From contig OY781043.1 of assembly GCA_963676165.1 (NCBI GenBank), forward strand, positions 2,790,001 to 2,854,000: a stretch of DNA of 64,000 nucleotides. Direction: 5' to 3'. The notes under the pieces are model-generated. The model was not told the origin of the DNA. It worked only from the letters and a program-made list of their open reading frames with translations, and made no database searches. The position numbers and the translations under genes are program-made. Positions 27,800 through 36,700 of the stretch are shown here, in pieces. The DNA is from JAQIBY01 sp963676165 (GTDB taxonomy: Bacteria; Bacteroidota; Bacteroidia; Bacteroidales; ML635J-15). The stretch's first letter is position 1. The number at the start of each line of letters is the position of its first letter.

Positions 27800-28232
27800 A
27801 TCAAATTTAGAACAACAATTCAAAAAATGCAGTATTTGAAAGAATATGATTATTCAATTCCTTGAATTCAATCCTACTCAATTAAAAATAATGGAATCTT
27901 AACACATGTAGAATATATATAAATTCGACGTAAGAGATCTAAAACAGAAAACCATTTTGATGTTAGATTTAGGTTAAAAAAAAACAAAAGAGTAACGGGT
28001 ACTATGAGGATTTTCAATCAAAAGATTACAATAAAATGGCACCCTTTATTTTCAACAAAACCTAAATGGATCCAAATAAAAATCCAAGTCTCAACATGTA
28101 AACTCAACATAGATCCGATTATGACTTCACAAATGATATACATCCGTCAATCACGGTAAAAAACTATTAAACAACACCAATAATATTTGAAAAATTGATT
28201 ATTTTTGCGAAAACATTAAAATACAAGATCTT
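27800..28232 (+). other. Long intergenic region upstream of glyA
   Basis: About 430 AT-rich bases hold no convincing gene. TTCGACGTAAGA at 27924-27935 is identical to 12 bases of the inner right terminal repeat of the IS982 element, without the outer ACGTGAG, and may be a relic. The glyA -7 element lies at 28200-28207. Confidence 0.4.
28200..28207 (+). promoter_or_regulatory. -7 element of glyA
   Basis: TATTTTTG matches TAnnTTTG and lies 25 bases before the glyA ATG. Confidence 0.5.
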
Positions 28233-29525
28233 ATGAAAAGAGACGATATCGTATTTGATATTATAGCGAAAGAAAGAGCTCGCCAGGAGCATGGTATTGA
28301 GCTTATTGCATCAGAAAACTTCGTTAGCCCACAGGTTTTAGAAGCGATGGGATCAGTTATGACGAATAAATATGCTGAAGGATATCCTGGGAAACGCTAC
28401 TATGGAGGTTGTCAATTTGTTGATCAAACTGAACAACTCGCTATTGATCGTTTAAAAGAGCTTTATGACGTAGAATACGCAAACGTTCAACCTCACTCAG
28501 GTGCTCAGGCTAACGCAGCTGTTTTCTTGGCTTGTCTAAAACCAGGAGACACTTTTATGGGTCTTGATTTAGCTCATGGTGGTCACCTTACTCACGGGTC
28601 ACCCGTAAATATGTCAGGACTATACTTTAGGGCTGTCTCTTACGGTGTAAATGAAGAAACCGGAACCATTGATTACGATCAGATGGAAAAAGTTGCTTTG
28701 GAAGAAAAACCAAAACTCATTGTTGGGGGTGCTTCTGCATACTCACGCGAATGGGACTACAAACGCATGCGCGAAATCGCTGATAAAGTAGGTGCTTTGT
28801 TTATGGTTGACATGGCTCACCCTGCAGGTCTTATCGCTGCTGGCTTGCTCGACAACCCAACAAAATACGCTCACATTGTAACTTCAACCACTCATAAAAC
28901 TTTGCGTGGACCACGTGGTGGAATCATCCTTATTGGTAAAGATTTCGAAAACCCTTGGGGAAAAGCAACAAAAAAAGGTGTTATCCGCAAAATGTCTTCA
29001 TTGATTGACTCAGCTGTATTCCCAGGAATGCAGGGTGGACCACTGGAACACGTTATTGCTGCGAAAGCTGTTGCTTTTGGTGAAGCTCTAAGTCCTGAGT
29101 TCAAAGCATATCAAATGCAAGTTAAAAAGAATGCAACTGCTATGGCTGACGCATTCATGAAACGTGGATACAAAATCATCTCTGATGGTACTGATAACCA
29201 CTCTATGTTGATTGACCTCCGTTCTAAAGTACCGGAAGTTACCGGTCGTCAAGTTGAAGATACGCTTGTACAAGCTGATATTACTATAAACAAAAACATG
29301 GTACCATTCGATCACCGTTCTCCATTCAAAACTTCAGGTCTCCGCGTTGGAACTCCTGCAATCACTACCCGTGGTTTGAAAGAAGAACACATGGAACCTA
29401 TCGTTGAAATGATTGATCGCGTTATCACAAACATTGAAAACGAAGATAAAATTGAAGGTATCATCGCTGAAGTTCGCAATGAAGTGAATGAATTCATGAA
29501 ACCATTCAAATTGTTCGCATACTAG
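28233..29525 (+). CDS. glyA: Serine hydroxymethyltransferase
   Basis: This 430-residue PLP enzyme interconverts serine and glycine with tetrahydrofolate and supplies one-carbon units. It is full-length and highly conserved: IASENFVSPQVLEAMGS, YAEGYPGKRYYGGC, HGGHLTHGS, and the PLP lysine in VTSTTHKTLRGPRGG. It has its own promoter element and a strong GC-rich terminator, so it is monocistronic. Confidence 0.98.
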   Translation: MKRDDIVFDIIAKERARQEHGIELIASENFVSPQVLEAMGSVMTNKYAEGYPGKRYYGGCQFVDQTEQLAIDRLKELYDVEYANVQPHSGAQANAAVFLACLKPGDTFMGLDLAHGGHLTHGSPVNMSGLYFRAVSYGVNEETGTIDYDQMEKVALEEKPKLIVGGASAYSREWDYKRMREIADKVGALFMVDMAHPAGLIAAGLLDNPTKYAHIVTSTTHKTLRGPRGGIILIGKDFENPWGKATKKGVIRKMSSLIDSAVFPGMQGGPLEHVIAAKAVAFGEALSPEFKAYQMQVKKNATAMADAFMKRGYKIISDGTDNHSMLIDLRSKVPEVTGRQVEDTLVQADITINKNMVPFDHRSPFKTSGLRVGTPAITTRGLKEEHMEPIVEMIDRVITNIENEDKIEGIIAEVRNEVNEFMKPFKLFAY

Positions 29526-29542
29526 AAATTATCACACCATAT

Positions 29543-29576
29543 AAAAACGCCGGGGCAATGCTCCGGCGTTTTTTAT
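29543..29576 (+). terminator. Intrinsic terminator of glyA
   Basis: AAAACGCCGG pairs with CCGGCGTTTT around a short inner helix, followed by T. It begins about 18 bases after the stop codon. Confidence 0.93.
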
Positions 29577-29662
29577 TTGTAATTCCTTAATAAAGAAATT
29601 TCTTTAAGTGAGTTATTTTACGTATCTTAACCTCCCTAAAATAACCCTAAACATTACGAATT

Positions 29663-30679
29663 ATGAAACGTATTTTTCAACTAGCAAGTGTTGCACTTGT
29701 TGTTCTTTTGTTGGCGACATCCTGTGGTAAAACGCCATCACACATTAACGTTATTCCTGGAGATGCATTTGGTGTAATGCTTCTTAAACCGGGAGAAATG
29801 GACAGAGATGCTCTTGTAAAACAGATTGAGTCTAATGATGAATATAAAGATGCGATGGAAGAAATTCGCGAAGAAAGCGAAGTGCTTGCAGACATTTTTG
29901 ATGATTTCATTAAAGATCCTAACTCACTAGGTTTAGACATGGAAGCAGAAATGTATCTTTTCACAGCTCCAAATGACGATGAAATCATGTTTGGATATGT
30001 CATGGCAATGAAAAAAGCATCTGCATTTGAGGATGTACTCAAAAAACTCATTGCTGAAATGGACATGGGAATCGACATTGAAGATGCAGACGGTTTTAAA
30101 AAGGTTGTACTCCCAATGGATGCAGGCATCATTATCTGGGACAAAGAAAAACTTTTAGTTTTAGGTTCAGATGGAGAATTTGACGCTGAAGCAACTGCAA
30201 AAAAACTGATGAATCAAAAAGCATCAGAATCTGTCACTTCCAACAAGGATTTTGCTGAATTCTATAGCAATTGTCTTGGTTTTAATATTTGGGTAAGTTC
30301 AAATATTGACAATATGAAAGAACAAATTCAAATGGCTGAAACCTTCTTAGACATTGAACTTAATGACAACTTCGCACACCTTCACTTAGGTTGGGACAAG
30401 AAAATTGGGGAATTCCAACTTGTTTTCAAAATGAGAGTGAATGAAGATATCCGCAACATAGATCCTGAAAAAGTTCAAGAACTCATGGAAGAAACTGATA
30501 TGCTTGACGGAATTCAAGGCTTAATTGGAGGTCGTTCTTCTGACGATGACTACTATTACGATGAAGAATGGGAAGAAGAATGGGCTGATGAGCTTGAAGC
30601 TACTGAAGAAATCACAGACGAAGAACTTGAAGCTTTATTTGACGAATTAGAAGCTGAGCTTGAAAAAGTTGAAGAATAA
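29663..30679 (+). CDS. Lipoprotein with acidic tail, DUF4836-like
   Basis: This 338-residue protein has a lipoprotein signal with lipobox LATSC (Cys21). The body resembles Bacteroidota DUF4836 proteins (HINVIPGDAFGVMLLKP, then paired strand/helix units with LVLGSDGEFDAEATAKKLM). The last 50 residues are extremely acidic, beginning with SSDDDYYYDEEW and ending with repeated ELEALFDELE, probably unstructured or helical. It ends 3 bases before an ABC ATPase gene, so it may share the operon and assist that transporter (inference). Function is unknown. Confidence 0.7.
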   Translation: MKRIFQLASVALVVLLLATSCGKTPSHINVIPGDAFGVMLLKPGEMDRDALVKQIESNDEYKDAMEEIREESEVLADIFDDFIKDPNSLGLDMEAEMYLFTAPNDDEIMFGYVMAMKKASAFEDVLKKLIAEMDMGIDIEDADGFKKVVLPMDAGIIIWDKEKLLVLGSDGEFDAEATAKKLMNQKASESVTSNKDFAEFYSNCLGFNIWVSSNIDNMKEQIQMAETFLDIELNDNFAHLHLGWDKKIGEFQLVFKMRVNEDIRNIDPEKVQELMEETDMLDGIQGLIGGRSSDDDYYYDEEWEEEWADELEATEEITDEELEALFDELEAELEKVEE

Positions 30680-30682
30680 TTC

Positions 30683-31321
30683 ATGCAAATTGAAATAAAA
30701 CACATTATCCCTTCTCCGCTATCTGATTTAAATCACAACGATTCAGATATTTGGGGAAGGGATTTCTCTTTTCAATCCGGAGAAACTTACCAAGTGACTG
30801 CTGCATCTGGTACAGGAAAAACCAGTTTGCTCAATATACTTTACGGATTACGAAAAGACTACCAAGGAAACATAGTTATAGACAAACATAACATCACAAA
30901 TCTCACCTCGAAAAACTGGCAAAATTTTAGAAAATATCAACTTGCCTATTGTCCTCAAGGTTTGTGGCTATTTGATGAACTTACTGCTCTTGAAAACATT
31001 GTACTAAAGAATCAGCTTACTCAATATAAAAAAGAAAGCGAAATTCAAGAGATGTTGAAAATAGCAGGTATGTATGAACATCAAAACAAAACAGCTGGCA
31101 TTTTATCGTATGGACAAAAACAACGCATTGCGATTATTCGAGCACTTTGCCAACCGTTTCAATTTATTTTTTTGGACGAAGCATTTAGCCACCTTGACAA
31201 AGAAAACACCGCAACAATGTGGGAACTAATTCTTGACGAAGCAAAAAGTCAATCAGCAGGCATTATTCTTACAAGTTTAGGTAATGAAGAGTTTCATTGC
31301 AATAAAAGTCTAAAACTATGA
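30683..31321 (+). CDS. ABC transporter ATP-binding protein
   Basis: This 212-residue ATPase has Walker A in AASGTGKTSLL, the signature in LSYGQKQRIAIIRAL, Walker B in FIFLDEAFSHLD and a switch-like region after it. It is of the LolD/MacB size class. The signature serine-glycine-glycine core is altered to LSYGQ, a common variant. Its stop overlaps the permease start, so it forms a pair with the FtsX-like protein. It most likely powers envelope lipoprotein or small-molecule movement. Confidence 0.9.
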   Translation: MQIEIKHIIPSPLSDLNHNDSDIWGRDFSFQSGETYQVTAASGTGKTSLLNILYGLRKDYQGNIVIDKHNITNLTSKNWQNFRKYQLAYCPQGLWLFDELTALENIVLKNQLTQYKKESEIQEMLKIAGMYEHQNKTAGILSYGQKQRIAIIRALCQPFQFIFLDEAFSHLDKENTATMWELILDEAKSQSAGIILTSLGNEEFHCNKSLKL

Positions 31322-32502
31322 TCTGGAAAATTTTAAAAAGCGACTTTCGAATCAATCAGCTCCTTGGTATCATTGGAATCATGCTACTAGGCTTTAGCAT
31401 AGTACTTTTGGCAGCTCGCTTTTATGCAGACATTCGCCCTTCTTTTCGAGGAAATGACTTATGGCAACATGAACACTTAATCATTAGCAAGAAAATCAGC
31501 AAGACCCAAACAACCGCTCAAATTCTTGGAAAAGGACAAAAACCAAGTTTTAGTCAAAACGAAATTCAGGAATTAATAGATCAGGATTTCATTAAAGATT
31601 TAGCAGTTTTCACATCAAGTAGCTTTGAAACATCAGCATATACTGATGGAAATATGTTAGGAGGATTTTACACCGAGTTGTTCTTTGAATCTGTCCCATC
31701 AAAATACATTGATTTAGACAATGAGAATTGGACCTGGCAAAATAACAGCACATATATTCCAGTGATTCTTCCCAAAAGCTATTTGAACTTGTACAATTTT
31801 GGCTTTGCTACCTCCCAAAATTTACCACAAATCAATGAAGAGGCTGCTAGCTCAGTTCCTTTTCGGATTGTCATTCGTGGAAATCATAAAAAAGCAGAAT
31901 TTCAAGCTCGCATTGTTGGATTTTCTGACCGACTAAATACCATACTTGTCCCTCAGGAGTTTTTAGATTATGCAAACCCTCACTTTGGCAAAGACTCGGT
32001 GCCAGTTTCACGCATTGTTCTACTTACACCAGACCCCTCTGATCCAGAGCTTTTAAAATTTATTGAATCAAAACATTACGATTACAATAAGGAGAAAATG
32101 AATAATGGTAAAGCTAGAATGCTCTTAAACACAGCAACTGCCATCACGATTGGTACCGGCCTACTGATCAATCTATTGGCTTTGTGGTTATTCATTCTCA
32201 GCTCAAGTTTATTATTGCAAAAAAACAAAAAGAAGATCATCCAACTAAAATCCATAGGCTACTCAAACAAAGAGATAACTCAGCCTTTTGTCCGCCTGTC
32301 TGTTTACGTGAGTGGAATTGTATTTACACTTAGCTTAATCCCTTATTTTAGCATATCTCAGATTTACCGCAATGCGCTCAGCACAATAATTCCAGAAGAT
32401 AGCATTTCGCATCTAAGCATATTGATACCAGGCTTAATTTTCATCATCGGATTAAGCGGATTCAATTTATTTTTGATTCGCAAAAAAATTAGAAAGTTTT
32501 AA
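31318..32502 (+). CDS. ABC transporter permease, FtsX/MacB-like
   Basis: This 394-residue membrane protein has one N-terminal helix, a periplasmic domain of about 200 residues (residues 40-260) and three C-terminal helices, the arrangement of FtsX/LolC-type permeases. The motif KKKIIQLKSIGYSNKEITQPF before the second helix is the coupling region expected to contact the ATPase. The start overlaps the ATPase stop by 4 bases. Only one permease gene is present, so a homodimer is likely. The gene stops at the edge of an IS982-end-like sequence. Confidence 0.85.
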   Translation: MIWKILKSDFRINQLLGIIGIMLLGFSIVLLAARFYADIRPSFRGNDLWQHEHLIISKKISKTQTTAQILGKGQKPSFSQNEIQELIDQDFIKDLAVFTSSSFETSAYTDGNMLGGFYTELFFESVPSKYIDLDNENWTWQNNSTYIPVILPKSYLNLYNFGFATSQNLPQINEEAASSVPFRIVIRGNHKKAEFQARIVGFSDRLNTILVPQEFLDYANPHFGKDSVPVSRIVLLTPDPSDPELLKFIESKHYDYNKEKMNNGKARMLLNTATAITIGTGLLINLLALWLFILSSSLLLQKNKKKIIQLKSIGYSNKEITQPFVRLSVYVSGIVFTLSLIPYFSISQIYRNALSTIIPEDSISHLSILIPGLIFIIGLSGFNLFLIRKKIRKF

Positions 32503-32504
32503 TA

Positions 32505-32530
32505 AGGTGAGTTCTATCTAAGAAATCACG
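32505..32530. repeat. IS982-end-like relic between convergent genes
   Basis: AGGTGAGTTCTATCTAAG (32505-32522) matches 16 of 18 bases of the left terminal repeat of the IS982 element at 18252, and a few bases later ATCACGT resembles its outer right end. The relic lies exactly between two convergent stop codons. It could be an excision or deletion scar, or chance. Confidence 0.4.
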
Positions 32531-33505
32531 TTAAAATATCCCAAGAAAAGACTTTCCATCTGCATTTTCTCTCAGATACAAAGTATCACCTGGATTAACG
32601 ATTGCATCTTTATCTAAATCGTTTTTCTTACGCAAAGCATCAAGTTTAATTCCGTAATCTTGAGAAATTGACCAGATACTTTCACCAGCCTTCACGACAT
32701 GAGTATCATATCCTTTATCAGCTTTATTGCGTTTTGGCTTCAGATAGACAATTTGACCAGGAATAATGCTATCCGTCTTACGATCCATGTCATTGTATTT
32801 GTAGATTTGCCAAGGCATCATATCAAATTCTTGAGCCAATGAAGTCACATTGTCACCTCCACGAGCAATAATCAGAGGGCGACCATTATTTTTGAGCATT
32901 TCCCGATTAAACGGATTGATAGACCAATCATCTGAAAATCCAGGAGTAACATGCTGACGTAAAGCCTCATTCACCAACAAATCCTGAGGGTCCATTTCAG
33001 ATGGGATATCATAATTATATAACTTATACCGTTCAATTAAGCCAATCAGAATATCAGCATATTGAGGATTGGTAGCATAGCCAGCTTTTTTCAAACCTCT
33101 CGCCCAACCTTTATAATCGGTAGATTCCAACTCAAAAAGGGAGGCGTAACGTGAATGCTTCATCAAAAATGCAGAATGGTCTTTAAAGGATTCATATGCT
33201 GATGCATACTTACGAAAACACTCCTGTGCAGCGTCATCATCTTCATAAATCTTTTCCCCTGTCCAGTCTGAGTGACATTTAATTCCGAAATGATTATTTC
33301 CCTCTTTTGCAAGGCGTGAATTTCCAGATCCTGACTCAAGAATCCCTTGTCCGAGCGTGATACTGGCAGGTATTCCTGTCCGGTTCATTTCCTCAACCGC
33401 CCATTGAGAATAGGTTTCAATATAATTTTCAGTTGTATATGATTCTTGAGCAATAGCAAGACTTATAGAAACACTAAAACATATGAAGAGAAATAATTTT
33501 TTCAT
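32531..33505 (-). CDS. Secreted GH73 glucosaminidase with two LysM domains
   Basis: This 324-residue protein has a signal peptide (cleavage near SLAIA), a mannosyl-glycoprotein endo-beta-N-acetylglucosaminidase-like domain (residues about 25-170, with catalytic-type glutamate in GILESGSGNS and the family pattern NNHFGIKCH) and two LysM repeats (LIIARGGDNVTSLAQEF and THVVKAGESIWSISQDYG). It should bind and cut peptidoglycan between GlcNAc and MurNAc. A GlcNAc-kinase-like gene lies 84 bases upstream on the same strand, consistent with wall turnover. Confidence 0.92.
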   Translation of the reverse strand: MKKLFLFICFSVSISLAIAQESYTTENYIETYSQWAVEEMNRTGIPASITLGQGILESGSGNSRLAKEGNNHFGIKCHSDWTGEKIYEDDDAAQECFRKYASAYESFKDHSAFLMKHSRYASLFELESTDYKGWARGLKKAGYATNPQYADILIGLIERYKLYNYDIPSEMDPQDLLVNEALRQHVTPGFSDDWSINPFNREMLKNNGRPLIIARGGDNVTSLAQEFDMMPWQIYKYNDMDRKTDSIIPGQIVYLKPKRNKADKGYDTHVVKAGESIWSISQDYGIKLDALRKKNDLDKDAIVNPGDTLYLRENADGKSFLGIF

Positions 33506-33589
33506 ATCCGGACATTTTATTCAAAAGTACAGACTAAATGGATTTGTGATCGGATAAAAAGGGATGAGTTATTAACAGGTTAGCGTTGA

Positions 33590-34441
33590 TTACAGCTCCA
33601 TATATTTGTTATGATACTCAATAAGTCTAGGCAAAGGATCTTGAATTACTTCAATCAATTCTACTCCATGTGCATTTGCAGATGCCATAAGAATTTCCTT
33701 GAAATGATATGCAACGGAACCCATGCATCGTAATTTGTAATTCGAGTGATTTTGATATTTCAAAATCTGCTTTCTAAAAAAGGCATCAAATGACGATCTA
33801 ACTAAGGATTCAAGTGCTGAATTATCAATATTCTCCTTGACAAAATGAGTAAACTCACCCATAAAGCGATTTGGATAATCATGAGAATAAATTTGCTCAA
33901 GAATTTCATGCAAGTCCTTTTGGTGATATTTGTAGAATTTCTTCGCCAAAGGGACAGGTAGTTCATTTTCAAGATATGCTTTCAACAAAAGTTTACCAAT
34001 GTAAGCACCACTGCCTTCATCTCCCAACATGTAGCCTAAAGAAGGAATTTGTTCACTCACTTTATCTCCATCGTAGAGCGCTGTACTTGAGCCGGTTCCT
34101 AATATTGCAATTAAGCCATGACTTTTCCCCCAAAGTGCTCTGGCAGCTGCAAGCAAATCATGATGAACATAAATAATTGTTGCTGGGAAATACCTTTCCA
34201 GACCAGCAAAAATTTTGTCTTTTTGAGGTTGAGCAGAACATCCTGAGCCATAAAAATAAATTTCACGTACTTGTATTGCCTTTAAATGACGAGGAAAGTT
34301 TGATTTAATTTCCTTGTAAACTGTCCCTGTACGGACAATAAAAGGATTTAAACCAATGGTTTCAAACATTTCTGTCATCCCATTTGGATGAAGCACATGC
34401 CAATTCGTTTTTGTTGATCCACTATCTGCAATTATTCTCAT
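33590..34441 (-). CDS. BadF/BcrA-type ATPase, GlcNAc kinase-like
   Basis: This 283-residue protein has the ASKHA phosphate loop ADSGSTKTNW at its N-terminus, LIAILGTGSSTALYDG as phosphate 2, and LGYMLGDEGSGAYIGK, all typical of the BadF/BadG family that includes N-acetylglucosamine kinase. It probably phosphorylates an amino sugar in the cytoplasm. The nearby glucosaminidase supports recycling of wall GlcNAc or MurNAc (inference). It begins 2 bases after a small membrane protein gene. Confidence 0.85.
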   Translation of the reverse strand: MRIIADSGSTKTNWHVLHPNGMTEMFETIGLNPFIVRTGTVYKEIKSNFPRHLKAIQVREIYFYGSGCSAQPQKDKIFAGLERYFPATIIYVHHDLLAAARALWGKSHGLIAILGTGSSTALYDGDKVSEQIPSLGYMLGDEGSGAYIGKLLLKAYLENELPVPLAKKFYKYHQKDLHEILEQIYSHDYPNRFMGEFTHFVKENIDNSALESLVRSSFDAFFRKQILKYQNHSNYKLRCMGSVAYHFKEILMASANAHGVELIEVIQDPLPRLIEYHNKYMEL

Positions 34442-34443
34442 AA

Positions 34444-35139
34444 TTAGGCTTTATTTCCCATGATACTAGCAATTGACAAAAGCACTCCCAAGGCAATTCC
34501 TAAGATTGCAGCAAACAACACTTGCCATTCCGAAGGCAATAAAAATGTAATAGTATGCATAGGAATCCAAAAGAATGGAATTGTCTTTTTAAATACAAAA
34601 TTGTATTGAACTGACCAGTTAAGATTGGTAATAATTTCACCGAATTTTAAGGGACGGAAAAATCCTTTTAATGTTCCACCGTTATTAACAATATGGGTGT
34701 CTGTAATTTTATGGAAAGTCATAAAAACAGGAGCAAAAATTAAGTTCATAAAAGCAGAAATACTAAAAGCAATGAGTAATTTTTGCGCTGTAAACTCTCC
34801 GGCATAAATAAGAGCAGCATCTTTTAAACCGACATAAGAGAGGAAAGCAATGGTTCCTGTGGTAAAAATGATAAATGCGATTTTAATCACAACACCGATT
34901 AATCCCCAAACAATTGCGCGAGGGAGTAATCCGAATCCCTTTTCATTGTAAACGCCTTTTTTAATTCTTAAGCCTAGAGACTCTCCAAAAGTTGCCAACA
35001 AAGCAAACTTGATAAAACTCATTATAAGTCCCTGATTTTTATTGAACTCAGTATAAAAATCATAAACAGCATCAAAAAGAAAAAATGGCAAAAACGCCAA
35101 AACTACAGCAAACAATACAATGAAATCAGCACGCTTCAT
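34444..35139 (-). CDS. Membrane protein, Mpv17/PMP22-like
   Basis: This 231-residue protein has about five hydrophobic segments. The C-terminal half with NLNWSVQYNFVFKKTIPFFW and IPMHTITFLLPSEWQVL resembles the Mpv17/PMP22 signature (W-x-x-P pattern and final helix). Function of bacterial members is unknown. It is co-directional with the kinase-like gene (2-base gap) and preceded by a 43-residue membrane peptide gene. Confidence 0.65.
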   Translation of the reverse strand: MKRADFIVLFAVVLAFLPFFLFDAVYDFYTEFNKNQGLIMSFIKFALLATFGESLGLRIKKGVYNEKGFGLLPRAIVWGLIGVVIKIAFIIFTTGTIAFLSYVGLKDAALIYAGEFTAQKLLIAFSISAFMNLIFAPVFMTFHKITDTHIVNNGGTLKGFFRPLKFGEIITNLNWSVQYNFVFKKTIPFFWIPMHTITFLLPSEWQVLFAAILGIALGVLLSIASIMGNKA

Positions 35140-35150
35140 GTGTTCAATTT

Positions 35151-35282
35151 TTAAGTATATAATTCAAAAACTTCTTTCAATTTTGGAGCAATCCTATCCC
35201 ATGACAAAATAACCAATACAAGCATAAGCACCAGCATCACAATCAATACAATTTCATTATTTGTCAATTTTCGGATTTTCAT
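35151..35282 (-). CDS. 43-residue single-helix membrane peptide
   Basis: The frame runs from the ATG at 35280-35282 to a TAA at 35151-35153, and encodes MKIRKLTNNE, one hydrophobic helix (IVLIVMLVLMLVLVIL) and a charged amphipathic tail ending FELYT. It lies 11 bases before the Mpv17-like gene on the same strand, so it may be the first gene of that operon. Charge arrangement (basic N-terminus, one helix) is typical of small membrane proteins. No family is recognised. Confidence 0.55.
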   Translation of the reverse strand: MKIRKLTNNEIVLIVMLVLMLVLVILSWDRIAPKLKEVFELYT

Positions 35283-35447
35283 TTTCACAAAGATAGAATA
35301 ATCGTTTGCAAATTGTCTGATTTAAAAGCACGAGTTTATAAAAAAGCATTGTTAATAACCATAAAGCTTGAACAATCTAATGTCACAAATTAGAAAAAGG
35401 CGTGCCTCAAATGAAACAAGCCTCTAATCACATACAATTTCACAAAT

Positions 35448-36155
35448 TTACAGAACTGAAAACGCCTTTGATAAACTAATACCTGAGGCAAAATACGAGC
35501 CATTTGTTGTAAAATCAGGGGAATAAACGGTTTCTCCTCCATCATAACTTAATGTGCCTGTTGATTCAAAAACCCGAAAAATACCGGCATGGTAAGAAAC
35601 AAAAAGCCCTATGCCAAAACCTTTCTCATTTTGATATTTCAACAAAACCTGATTTCCCATCAATAGATTACAACGATTATAAAGTTTTTCATGCTCCACC
35701 TGGAATACATTGTCACCAGTATAACCGCCATTCTGACTATTAACACTTTCATAAAAATACACTTCAGCATCAAGCCCCATGGAAAGCAACAAATGAAGCT
35801 TTTCTGTCAAATCAAACTTATATCCGAAATATATCGGAACAAAGCCAGAGAGATAAGCATCGGAATATTCATAGCCCCATTTACTATCAAACAATCCGAA
35901 CCCTTTAATTTTAATTGCCAAGCTGTAATTGTGAAACCCAATGCCAGTGCTTATAAATGTATTGTTTGGAAAAAACTTACTATAGTTCAGCTTAACGACA
36001 GGAGCCATTATTGCCGGTTTACAATTTTCACCATCGTTATCAATATGAAAAATGTCATAATGAATGCCTGTATTAAGGCTTATTTCGTTGTTCTGTGCGT
36101 TTAAACTAAACACAGAAACACATAAGAAAATAAATAATATCACTGATTTTCTCAT
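35448..36155 (-). CDS. Outer-membrane beta-barrel-like secreted protein
   Basis: This 235-residue protein has a signal peptide (FIFLCVSVFSLNA). The mature chain is a series of amphipathic strands with aromatic girdles (YLSGFVPIYFGYKF, GIGLFVSYHAGIF), suggestive of a small outer-membrane barrel. The ATG at 36155 gives the best signal; a further ATG four codons upstream is possible. It follows two smaller secreted proteins in the same direction (gaps of 9-21 bases), forming a three-gene surface-protein unit. Function unknown. Confidence 0.65.
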   Translation of the reverse strand: MRKSVILFIFLCVSVFSLNAQNNEISLNTGIHYDIFHIDNDGENCKPAIMAPVVKLNYSKFFPNNTFISTGIGFHNYSLAIKIKGFGLFDSKWGYEYSDAYLSGFVPIYFGYKFDLTEKLHLLLSMGLDAEVYFYESVNSQNGGYTGDNVFQVEHEKLYNRCNLLMGNQVLLKYQNEKGFGIGLFVSYHAGIFRVFESTGTLSYDGGETVYSPDFTTNGSYFASGISLSKAFSVL

Positions 36156-36176
36156 GGCTAAAAACAAAAAAAGATT

Positions 36177-36689
36177 CTAGAATTTATAATAAATACCTAT
36201 TTCACCAGTAAGTCCCATTTGGGTAAAGTTATCATATGCAGCAAAACCTGTCATAATACTCAACACAACCTGATCAGCAGTAAACTCCATACCAAAACCA
36301 AGCCCATTATTCACCTGATGGTGTTCATTTATATCCCTAGTCCCATAATAATAATCATAATCAGTCCTTTTCGTGTAATAATAATGGTTTGCCTGATAAA
36401 GAAATAAGTTAACTATTTCATTATCTGAAACACGATACATGAAAGCTATACCCGTACTAATACGTGCATTATCATCGGTCATATAAGGAGCAAATGTAAC
36501 CTGAGCAAAAAATCGGTTGTTATAATAACGGTATGAAAGTCCGTATCCTGTTGTAAAACCAGCAGCTCCACCTAAAGCATGATGATATTCAACTTTTTCA
36601 CTATCGTTTTGTTGCGCATTATTTGATTGTGCAAAAACCATAGGACCAGAAATAAACAAAGCACTAATTAATAAGACAATTTTCTTCAT
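36177..36689 (-). CDS. Small beta-barrel-like secreted protein, paralogue 1
   Basis: This 170-residue protein has a signal peptide ending near VFA and then strand-rich sequence. HHALGGAAGFTTGYGLSYRYY aligns with HHALGVAVGTSTGYGISYRFF in the upstream gene, and both end in a strand finishing YYKF/FFKF, an aromatic C-terminus typical of outer-membrane barrels. The two are tandem paralogues. Function unknown. Confidence 0.65.
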   Translation of the reverse strand: MKKIVLLISALFISGPMVFAQSNNAQQNDSEKVEYHHALGGAAGFTTGYGLSYRYYNNRFFAQVTFAPYMTDDNARISTGIAFMYRVSDNEIVNLFLYQANHYYYTKRTDYDYYYGTRDINEHHQVNNGLGFGMEFTADQVVLSIMTGFAAYDNFTQMGLTGEIGIYYKF

Positions 36690-36700
36690 AATTGTAAGGA

